Part shown: positions 1 to 9,300 of the stretch, one piece after another
Numbering within the stretch: position 1 is the first letter of the stretch
Layout: each line of letters opens with the position of its first letter
NCBI GenBank assembly: GCA_000444245.1
Contig: ATSW01009279.1
Coordinates: forward strand, 1 to 21,666
Direction of reading: 5' to 3'
DNA from: Botryllus schlosseri
Lineage: Eukaryota; Chordata; Ascidiacea; Stolidobranchia; Styelidae
DNA length: 21,666 nucleotides
Program-made: the position numbers and the translations under genes
The notes under the pieces: model-generated
What the model saw: the letters and a program-made list of their open reading frames with translations, nothing else
Told to the model about the DNA's origin: nothing
Database searches by the model: none

Positions 1-228
1 AGCCAAATCAGGAAGTAGTCGATTACGATTACGATTACTACTCAAAGTAATCACGATTACTCACGATTACATTTGTTTTGCTTCTTAGAAAAAATTTCAG
101 AAGAGATATTGGAAGACAATATAAATATGGTTTGCGATGAAAAGGTCTACTGAGATGACAACTTTCTTTATAAATCATACGTCATTTGCTTGTTACGTCA
201 TATTGCACCCATTGCCCACCTTTATGCA
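1..228. repeat. GATTAC-rich repeat at the window edge (21-70), then unassigned DNA
   Basis: GATTAC occurs five times between 21 and 70 (21, 27, 33, 55 and 65), the first three as a perfect 6-bp tandem, with an opposite-strand copy (GTAATC) at about 47-52. It may be the edge of a mobile element whose other end is outside the window. I see no gene in the remaining bases to 228. Confidence 0.5.
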
Positions 229-647
229 GGACTATTCGTCGCACCCAACGATTTGCATTCTTTCCATGTCCGTAACTGCCACACCCCAAACTCCCCAATA
301 GGACCGGGAGCGAGCTATAAGGGGACTCAAAAGTATTTCGTAAATCAACATATTTTCAAGAGAGTTAATTAACTTGAAAATTTTCTTCGAGCTTCGGGAT
401 TTAATGTCTCTAAATANCTTGATNTTGAAATGCATACCTCTCCCNCTCAAGAAAAAAAGCATGCATANTTTATAGGAATANGNATTTCGGTGGCGGTCAT
501 TACCCCNCCACNACACACCAAAAGACGTATGCAATTTCGNCCAACATGCAACTCCACAAAGTGTGCTANCAAAGAATGANCTTGGCCNAAACNTTGGGTA
601 NGTGTCCATTGTCAGTAGCNGCGNTCTGTGNGCGTGACGAATAGTCC
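229..647. repeat. Possible foldback element with short inverted arms
   Basis: GGACTATTCGTCGCACCCA at 229-247 recurs in reverse complement at about 630-647 (GGACTATTCGTCACGC when read on the minus strand). The interior is A+T-rich with many N. I see no clear target duplication beside the arms, so the boundaries and the transposon nature are tentative. Confidence 0.35.
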
Positions 648-993
648 GGTCCTTCCAATCTGAGCCCCAACAATGCAAATGCCACCCGGGGCACTCACAG
701 AGGAATGAAGACATGACAATTTGTGTGTGCGTCTCACGAAAGTTTTTCCTTTAGTCTGCTACGTTTGGGCGACTACAGTATCTTTTGATTATATAAAANA
801 CGGGAGGTCACGAATNAAAAACATANAATAANGAAATTATAACAACATACCAGATGCTATAATGATGAATTACNTGCCCCCAGNACTACCGGTAAATCTG
901 AATGAATAGCAATATAATGCAATTACCAATATTATTGACGAAATTCAGTCATCAACTTGAAAACTGCCCCCCCTCCTATGGGGCCCCTGTACC
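648..993. other. No recognisable feature
   Basis: A+T-rich sequence with several ambiguous bases. I see no coding frame with family resemblance, no tRNA boxes and no transposon ends. Confidence 0.5.
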
Positions 994-1455
994 CAGGATT
1001 GTAATGACTCGAGTCGCGATTTTTTGGTGACTAGACTTGACTCGACTTGTACTCGAGTCATTTTGCATGACTCGAACCAAGTCATATGACTCGTGACCAG
1101 AACGGCCAAGACAGACATTCCACGTAACTTCGAAGAATAGTAAAGTTACCACATTATTTGTATTTCGTCTATCAGTCAGCTACTTGGAAATAGGGCCGTA
1201 AACTGTGAAAACTGATGAAAAATACTATATTATGAATACGAGTCATTCTATATCAATCGAGCAGAGTTGAAAAAAAGTGGGTTGAACCGATTGATCAGAA
1301 AACCGATCTGTGAACATAACGACTTGGACACGTACTCGAGTAAAAAAATATGACTCGGACTCGACCCTATACCAGCTGACTTGGACTCGGGGTGAATTGA
1401 AAATGACTCGAGTCAAAACTATAAAAGTGAGATTGACTTGTGACTCGGAACATTG
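994..1455. repeat. GACTCGAGTC-motif repeat element
   Basis: Two dense clusters of the palindrome GACTCGAGTC and its degraded forms (GACTCG, ACTCGAGT, GACTTG) lie at 1005-1095 and 1322-1450, with perfect copies at 1006-1015 and 1405-1414, and unrelated A+T-rich sequence between them. This layout suggests subterminal binding-site arrays of a non-autonomous transposon. Exact ends and a target duplication could not be fixed. The open frames on both strands here come from the repeats. Confidence 0.55.
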
Positions 1456-2078
1456 TAACTTGGATACAACCTTACCAATACCAACGTTTGGAGTGGGGGA
1501 CGAATTGCTGTTTTGGTCCTGATTGTACCTACAACCCACGCTAACATGGTGTATAAGCGGATGGCTATGGCGACAGGTATAAACGTCGAGTGAAGAATTA
1601 TGAAATAACGATTGGCGCCCGTTATAAGTAGTCATATGAGAATAAGATAAAGTGAACTTAAAATTCTACCTTTCACCTAATACAGATACTGCAAGCTGCC
1701 GTTATGCCGTTACGAGAAACGGCAAATATGATGAAAAAATTTGACACAAAAATGCATTTTCAATAAGTCGTTAAATGTGAGTGTTTCATTATGATGTTTT
1801 GAACCGATTTTAAAAGGACTGTGTAGTGAATATATTTGTATTATGAGCCCAATATTCGGTATTGTCAGTGTGTTACTTTTCTTTTCAAAAAAAAAACTGA
1901 TGACGGATCACAATTCGTCAGAATATATGCTGAATTTCAACAAAAATGTGCGTATATATTGTTTTTTGGCTATAACTCATTTTGTGTTCACAATAGAGAA
2001 AACTTTCTTCTTAAGACAGATAGAAACATGATGCTTCCGCAGATTTTAAGCTATATATCATGAATCTACGACCAGCGG
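1456..2078. other. No recognisable feature
   Basis: A+T-rich sequence with homopolymer runs. Open frames at 1836-2063 are low-complexity and show no family resemblance. Confidence 0.5.
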
Positions 2079-2344
2079 TTGCCGAGATGGGCCATTCCCC
2101 CCCCCCACGCGCTGAAATTGGGGGGTTGCCGGCTGGAAAATGGGGGTAATACCCTGAAGTCACTATCTATTGAAGTTTTAGGTCATTTGTCAGGATTGAG
2201 GAAGCCCTTTTTTCGATTTGAAAAAAAAGTCATTTTCACTCCACCCTACTCATCACGTCTTTGGTCTGACCCGGCCGGGGATCGAACCTACGACCCACCG
2301 ATCAAGAAGCCGGACGCTTCACCATTACGCTGTCTAGTCGGTGT
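2079..2344 (-). mobile_element. tRNA-derived SINE (head about 2255-2344)
   Basis: On the minus strand, an A-box-like segment (about 2334-2322, GCGTAATGG) is followed by a clear B box, GGTTCGATCC (2288-2279), as in a tRNA-derived pol III promoter. The head closely resembles the one at 17287-17372, including the shared run GGCCGGGTCAGAC after the B box (with one difference). The tail towards 2079 holds C and G homopolymers and is poorly defined. No target duplication was found. Confidence 0.6.
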
Positions 2345-2352
2345 ATATAGAC

Positions 2353-3470
2353 TAGGGTTGCCATACGTCCGGAATTTCCCGGACATGTCCGGAATTTCAC
2401 TCTTCAAACTAGCGTCCGGGAGGAATTTCTAAAATATGCCAAATGTCCGGAATTTTGAAGACTTGACGTAGGCTCATAATTTTTTCGTAAATCACTATAA
2501 AAACATTATTTTTGGGAATATTTATGCTGATGCATGATATTTTTCTTCGCGCTGCGCGCGATTTACTATCGCATTTATTGGTTTTAATATGGGGACTACC
2601 ATCCTCGCAAATACAGCAATAAAATATAAATAAAAACACCCTTCATTTACTGGAATAAGCCTAATTGTAATCACAATTATAGGAGAACGGTATACTCCTA
2701 GAGATCGTTGAGGCCGTTTAAATGCTTTATTCAAAGATAGTGATTCCAGACGTGGCGGTCGTTTGCCTATATTCTGGGGTTCGCGAATATGTTGAACGTA
2801 ATCGGCCCGTGAGTAAGTCTGGGCAAAATTGCTGACTTTTTTTAGTAATCAGCTCGTCAAATTTTGATATGGGCCACAAAATATTTTCAAATTGGAGATG
2901 GACTCGCGACCATAAAAGGTTGGGAACCACTGGATGTGGGGTGTTTATAAAGCTACGTGGTGCGCACCGGCATAAGGCTGATAAACAATCTTATCGGTGG
3001 GACATAAACATGAATGGACGATGTACAATCACGCTCACTTTATTTTCGAACTCATCATCCTCCACCATAGCCCTACCGCTAACTCTGATCATGTGGGCGG
3101 AGAGTAGTAACTATATAGTAATATATGGAACAACCAATGTTATTGACTGACTTCATTCAAAATATTTAACGACCAGATATGCATATAGAAACCAGATTCA
3201 TATAGCTAGCCCCCCCCCCCTCCCAGAAGTTGCATCGATTACCATATGGTGGGCTCAAAATCATTGTTTATTTGGGCGGAAAGGGGTTGAAAAATGTGGT
3301 TTCAGTCCCGGTTACACAACACACAGCCACATACTCCTGAACCGGATCGTGTGACCACCTCTGGTCTATGAGCAGAGCTTTGCTACTGTGACGTCATATC
3401 TCATTTTGAAATCCACTAGTGGGCGCTACAGAGTGTCCGGAATTCGGGTCGCAGAAATATGGTAACCCTA
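2353..3470. mobile_element. Non-autonomous hAT-like element (1118 bp) with near-perfect 8-bp TSD
   Basis: It starts TAGGGTTGCCATACGTC and ends, in reverse complement, TAGGGTTACCATATTTC. The flanks ATATAGAC (2345-2352) and ATATAGGC (3471-3478) form an 8-bp target duplication with one mismatch. Both ends fit the hAT rule (YARNG end, 8-bp TSD). The subterminal DNA carries repeated TCCGGA palindromes at both ends. There is no transposase frame. Another hAT-like end lies inside it at 2932. Confidence 0.82.
2867..2932 (-). mobile_element. Single hAT-like terminus inside the 2353-3470 element
   Basis: In reverse complement from 2932 the sequence reads CAGTGGTTCCCAACCTTTTA, then GGTCGCGAGTCC, a typical terminal sequence of short hAT elements in animals. 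No convincing partner end was found between 2353 and 2867, so it is a fragment or a heavily decayed insertion. Confidence 0.5.
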
Positions 3471-3478
3471 ATATAGGC

Positions 3479-5128
3479 GGTAATTTTGCCGAGTTCCCGC
3501 GATGAAGTACAGGTAAATAGCCACCACTCTTTGACCACCATGACCAAATTCGCAATCCTGGTCCCCAACGAGCACGAAGTATAGATAAAAACCAACACAT
3601 CGTTGCAAATGTAATGTATTGACGGATTCAAAATAGGTTTCTAACACATCGTAAGTGTTGCACAAGTTGCTACTGTTAACACTTTCGCAAGTGAGTTGAT
3701 TGACACTGAGCAGTAGCATTTCGTCAGGAAAAAATCACAAAAGAACGTAGGGTAGAACTTACGCAAACCAGCAGTCGGACTCCTCTGCAGCTGGTAAAAG
3801 GGGCAGCACCACACAATAAGCGCACAAGAGCTGGTAGCCGAACGCCACAAAACAAAAGTAGGATGTATTAAGAACCCCTTTACTCGGAGATGTTCACCTT
3901 CTTACCATTTGCGGCACATTCCTGTAGGGTAGCCAGAGATAATTTCATGAAAACATAGCATACAAGTGCGGTGATCACTAACTCAAGATGGTAGTACTGC
4001 ATTCACAAATATCACAGCGCTGATAAAATGACAAGTAACACACAAGGTATTTTAAATCTTACCGTGATTACGGAATACGAAAACTCAAACTTGCTATACC
4101 ATATCAAGACAAAATCCTAATAAAATGCTATGTAAAAGGTAAACGAACTTCAATCTAATTTACTGCCGATGTAGAAAAGCAAGTACAATTTCATAGAATT
4201 TCCATAATTGAGAAGAGGCGAAAACAAGTTTTATGGAGTTTATGCCTCGGCGATGGACAAATCGCTTAGTAACGCTAACTCAATTTCATTTTGAGAGGAA
4301 TAAAAATTGCTGCATAAACATAATATTTTTAGATACTATGCTCCATTAAGAAAAGTACCATTATTATCAAGACACGAAAATGCTTCATAAAGGCAACAGA
4401 ATAGATAAGAAAAATGTTAACATAATTGATATTGACGTTGTAAATACAACATTTGAAACTACCACATTTCATGGTAGGAGGACCTACTCTACGTGGTTGA
4501 ACATCTAACCCAGATTAGATGTTGTAAAATGACATGACAAAAGCATACTGTACTTCAATATGTGCTGCGGAAAGTCAAGCGAGATACACCAAAGGATATA
4601 ATCTCCCGTGAAGAAGAATGGGCTGAACACAAAATAGGATACAAAAAGGCTTGGCACAAAAAAGGGAACACCGATGCCTGAACGGGTGACGAAATATCAT
4701 CCAGAAAAGAGCTCATCTCTGCTTGGTGATATCTCTTTCCCCCAAATTCTTTACTGTGCCATTCCCGTTAGCGTGCAGAATACCATTTTGAGTCGTAAAG
4801 TGCTCTTTTCCTTGAAAACAAAAAACTCAGATATAGTTTCGATTCGATTTCAAGTATTTTTTGCACATAGATTACCACATGTTAGTTTCTATTGATGCCA
4901 TCATTATCTGGAGATTTTCATACTATCCTATTTTCAACTTTGATATCACATCTCATTGGCTTCTGACTTGAGCACTGTTCATTTCAAGATAGTGGCTGCG
5001 TATGAGCGATAGTTTGGTAACTACGACTTTTGGACAATATAGTTAAATCACACACGACAAGATTGTCATTGTCATGACATTTATACATCAAAGCTTTTAA
5101 GGCGATTCCCATTGGGAAATTTTGGTCC
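3479..5128. other. Unassigned DNA, minus-strand side downstream of the MBOAT gene
   Basis: No gene is recognised. Weak points are a minus-strand hydrophobic open stretch ending in a strong donor at 3763/3762 (GC|GTAAGT), the acceptor before 3921, and a perfect 9-bp hairpin (AACATCTAA / TTAGATGTT) at 4500-4523. The plus-strand frame at 4674-4895 has no family resemblance. Confidence 0.45.
3902..3921 (-). other. Possible final coding exon of the MBOAT-like gene (tentative)
   Basis: A good acceptor (GGCTACCCTACAG) precedes 3921. Joined in phase 1 to the donor at 6253, it would add Gly-Met-Cys-Arg-Lys-Trp and a TAA stop at 3904-3902. Only splice-site quality and phase support it. The intron would be about 2.3 kb, much longer than the 60-65 bp introns beside it, and would contain the 5137-6069 transposon. 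The other two frames here also close within about 40 nt. Confidence 0.18.
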
Positions 5129-5136
5129 GTCTATTA

Positions 5137-6069
5137 CAGTGGCTCTTAACCTTTTTTACTGCAGCACCCCCTTTCGAAAATTGCCTGGGTCCGGCGCCCC
5201 CCATATTTCAAGGATGGTAGTAAGAACAAGGGTAGGAGTTCGAAGTCCGGTCGGTCTTTTCGGGTTGAGACATCACTATTGGAAATAGCTTGAATCGCGC
5301 CCGAGGACCACCCGACTAATTAATGCTATGATGTTTGTATGTACTATATTAGGGATCAAATCAAGGTTGTCGTACCAACCATCGGGTACGGGCTTATACC
5401 ATCTGGTCAGTTAACTTTAACATGAATGTATTCCAAACAAAGCAATCCATATTATATAACGTTCGTGTGAGGTTGCGGGTCACAACACTCAACAATATCA
5501 TCCTTATTGATATAATGAAGTAATATTCTGAAGATTTCATTTTGTAGCTCTCAAATACAAATATATTTAGTTAATCAGTTTGACCAAAAAGCTTCAAAGA
5601 ATCTTTAATGGACAAAGGGCTCTCACTCTCGCTCTTAAAAGTGGTACAGTGCCTCTTTATTCGACTTCGACACGCCGTTCGCTACGGGATAAAATACCTA
5701 GTTCAAAACATTTTGTTGAACATATCCCGAGGTAGCGTGATGGTAGTATTGTAACGGGGAATTGGCGATCATTTTACATGAATTATAATAAACCACCGCA
5801 CACCTGGAAACATGTTGCAAACATGGCTGGTNTATATNTCGNGCNNAGCNCNACGAAANATTTCGNGATTTGACAGATTTTGTCGAATGTTAATTTGCAA
5901 TGAGAACTCAGGGATATATAGAATGGTTGTTGTACTATGTCCCTACTGCACCCTCTACTTCGGCCCCATTTTTCTTCAGCGCCCCCATACCGCCCCCTGA
6001 GCGTTTCCACCCCCTTCAAAATCCAAAACGCCCCTTGGGTGGCGCTGGCGACAAGGTTAAAGAACACTG
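5137..6069. mobile_element. Non-autonomous hAT-like element (933 bp) with perfect 8-bp TSD
   Basis: The left end reads CAGTGGCTCTTAACCTTTTT and the right end, in reverse complement, CAGTGTTCTTTAACCTTGTC. Both are flanked by GTCTATTA (5129-5136 and 6070-6077), a perfect 8-bp target duplication. Subterminal DNA is rich in GCGCCCCC/GCACCCCC runs at both ends. The interior is A+T-rich with a cluster of N near 5832-5868 and no transposase frame. It lies just past the last readable MBOAT exon, within a terminal intron or the 3' flank. Confidence 0.9.
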
Positions 6070-6252
6070 GTCTATTAAATCGGCAAGAGGGCATTTAATT
6101 CATTCTTACAGTGTATTGAACTGTTAATTCAAACCAGGGTCCGATGACTGAGTGACCATGACAACAAACAAACAGGTTTCGACATTCTATATTCTCGACA
6201 CAATACTGTGATCTACTGAACGTAAGCCAAGCTATACCGAAGCAAATCATAC

Positions 6253-6368
6253 CTTCGCGCGCATGACCATTCGATGATACATCGTCCTTGTTTGTCAGCT
6301 GCTCTCGGCTTTTCGGCAAAGCAAATATAACAGCAAAACAAATTAGATGACCGCAGAAATAGCACGCC
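6253..6368 (-). CDS. MBOAT1/2-like gene, exon 15 (last membrane helix and basic tail)
   Basis: It encodes about residues 440-478: ACYFCGHLICFAVIFALP, the last membrane helix (YYCLHILGILVLLLLP in MBOAT2), then a polar cytosolic tail (KSREQLTNKDDV...). The acceptor is CTTGAACAG. A strong donor AAG|GTATGA lies at 6253/6252. Without splicing there, the frame stays open for about 50 further codons of non-family sequence to a stop at about 6095-6097. Confidence 0.88.
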
Positions 6369-9300
6369 CTGTTCAAGAAAACATGCATTAGAACAAACAC
6401 TGGATCGGACGTAACAATGGATAGTTACTTGTAAAATCGGAAGGACCCGTCAAATTCTAAGATGACGAATGGGATTACGACATAAGCGATCGCTAGGTGT
6501 GTTGCAAACCACGTTATGACTTCGTAAATTCCTTTCGTCGCGCGACTCGATTGAAACAAAGGTCGTATCGTCCTTCGAACCTGAGAAACACAGACCCGTC
6601 ACACGAATTTTCAGTCCACATGATTTCAGGCATAGCGCACCTTTCTTTGAGCCAGCGTTACTACATGACCGGAGAGAAACGTCATGTAATACCCCGGAAA
6701 AAATCCGTGCCAAGCTGCCGACAGCAAGAACGTGAGAACCATCCTGTATTTAGGCGGAGCACGGTCGTAGCAGACACTGCGAATGCAGATATGAGTCATA
6801 AAAAAAATTAAGGCTTAGCATCGAAAAGCAATTGCTACCCTCGAAGCCACTGGCCTGTCATGATGTTCCAATTGTCAATGTACACTTTCGCGCTGGTGGC
6901 AGTCTTGAAAAATGAAGCACATCGTCAATGGTGGTGACAGTTTGAAAATCTTTGTACGAATCTCTTACTTCTATCGCTATGATATTGATATTTGAAACAA
7001 GGTTCCACTTCGGCTTGCCGTTTTCGTCGTAGCCGTTGAAGCCAAGGCCGGCAGCATTGCAAACGCCATCCGCTGGAAAGTTATTGTTGCGTAAATACCA
7101 TTTGCAACAACTACAAAGCAACATATCACACTAGTAACACAACAACCAACACATATGTCAAGTCGTGTATATTTCATTTCATCTAGTTTATACTACAGGC
7201 TCTTTGACTAGACAGGCCATAATACTAATTCGATATGATTGTGGAGTCGGTGTCAAGACTCCTGCTTTGAACGAAATGTCTTCAATTCAGATCAATTTAT
7301 CAAGATTGTTTTTACACACAAAATCAAAAAATGGTGAATCTAAGGATTGCACAAAGTTGCCATATGGCAAATGGTGTCAATTTCAGAACACCGCAAACCC
7401 ATTTAACACAAGCGTTACTGCAGGTCAGGCTGATCGATGTAACTGAACTGTACTTCTACAAACACGCTCCTATCAATGCAAACAAAATACCAGCGTATGT
7501 ACATGATCTGGCAAGCGACATCTTATAATTGGCATTATTATGTCCAAAGGTTTCAGTATTCCCGAGAGAAATGCCAGGGAATTCATAGCAGTTGTCAATC
7601 AACGTAGCATCACAATCAACTATTATGATTCATGAGTTCACATGCTTGGCACATGATACGGATTTGTCCGTCATAGACATATAAGCCCAAGGAAGGATAT
7701 GACACTGCTATCGATATGAATCCGTTTCCTACTGATTGAGACGAATAAAATACTGCAACTGCTTACACCATACTTTGAAGGCAAATTGACCAAATATTAC
7801 ACATTACTCTCTCAGTACTGCATAATTACATACATTTAACAATTGTAGGACACATAACACACAAAGACAGAGGGCCGTCATAAATTAATGAACAATGATG
7901 CTTCTCGGACTGAAAACCAATCTTGATGACAGGACAAGATTTGAGACAATATCTGTTTCTCAGCACAAAACACGAAAGTGAAATTAGGCACTGTGACTGT
8001 CCGAAACAAATTTGTCAACGGATAATGCTTGAAGTAGCGGGGCAAAAGCGTGTTTGTTTGGCTAAGAAAATTCAGCTTACGCAAACTTACCAAACGACCA
8101 CGCGATGTAATACTTTGACCTGCAAATCAGCAGTGATACATACATGAAAATCAATCTCTGAAACCAGCCGGTGGTGCTGATGTAGTCTTTATCTGTAAAA
8201 TGGTTTTCCGAGATTTAAAACTTAGGATTTTCACTGTGGCACAGTCTTAATAGAACATGTCATCCGTATTACTCTTGTGCAATTGATGTCACAAACCTAC
8301 GCAAGCAGTCTTATAATAAAAAGGACCCTGAAATCGATTGGGTAACGGCAAGCGGTGTTTGAAAATTTGTTTTGGCCAAATCTTTGATCACAGGCACCAG
8401 TTACATAACACGTATCACCATGCCCTACTTGAGTTGTCTTGTTTTCATACCATTACTTTGTCTAACTAATTTTGAGATCCATGCAGTTTCTCTCAAATTT
8501 TCAAATATCGTCAGCTAGAATACAATTTGGCACTCTGTTGGGCCAGTTGTACACAGACGGCGTTTAACGGCGACGGACGGCGATCAAATTCGTATTTCAT
8601 AGCACGACAAACAGTAACCATGGTGACTCACCAACACTTTGTAAGTACGGATAGGCTTTACTTCCATAAACGAAGACTCCGGCCATGAAAATTCCGACAA
8701 AAAACTTCCGACACGTTGTCATCTACACCAAAAACAGCACAAAATAATAATTACATTCAACTGACATTCATCTTGTAGCGCACAAAGTTATTAACAAGGC
8801 AACCCAAAAAAGTAGAACGTGGTTGCCACAATATTGTAAAGATCAGTAGTGCCATCCATTGTAATAACAACTTACAGCGTGATGATAGAACACAATACAC
8901 ACTAACAGAACGTTGAAACAGACAAGTTCTCAAAGAAATAATATAGATAGATGTTCAATCGACTCAACAAGTGTAACAAATATCCATCAGCATCAATGAA
9001 ATAAGATAACGGTACGGTGCTGGTGAAATATCCCCATGTATTTCAACAATTCTCTTTAGTACAGTCACAAACCGCCGCTTAGCAAATACTCATTTACAGC
9101 TTTCCTTGAAGGGATTGATAAAACGCGAATATCACTAAAATCACACCCACAACACTCACCAAGTATGGGGGATCACTGAAAGGAGATTTGCCATTCTGAA
9201 AAATAAGAGTGAGAGAGTAACGCTCGCAGTACAGTGATGGGCGATTGACGCTCAAATTACCTGCTTTGATTTATAATTACGACCTTCAACAAACGACATG

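Noticed and set aside
232-714. 160-codon minus-strand open frame with many unknown residues
   Set aside because: It runs through ambiguous bases that may hide stops, overlaps the inverted-arm repeat and shows no family motif.
1243-1635. 130-codon minus-strand frame
   Set aside because: The translation is dominated by the GACTCGAGTC repeat array; it is a by-product of the repeats.
6095-6252. Read-through extension of MBOAT exon 15 as certain coding sequence
   Set aside because: A strong donor sits exactly at its start and the added residues do not resemble any MBOAT tail; kept only as an alternative.
6216-6252. Very short intron after MBOAT exon 15 leading to a quick stop
   Set aside because: The intron would be only about 37 nt, clearly below the 60-65 nt of the neighbouring introns.
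7165-7446. 93-codon plus-strand frame antisense in an intron
   Set aside because: It lies opposite an intron of the MBOAT gene and has no family resemblance.
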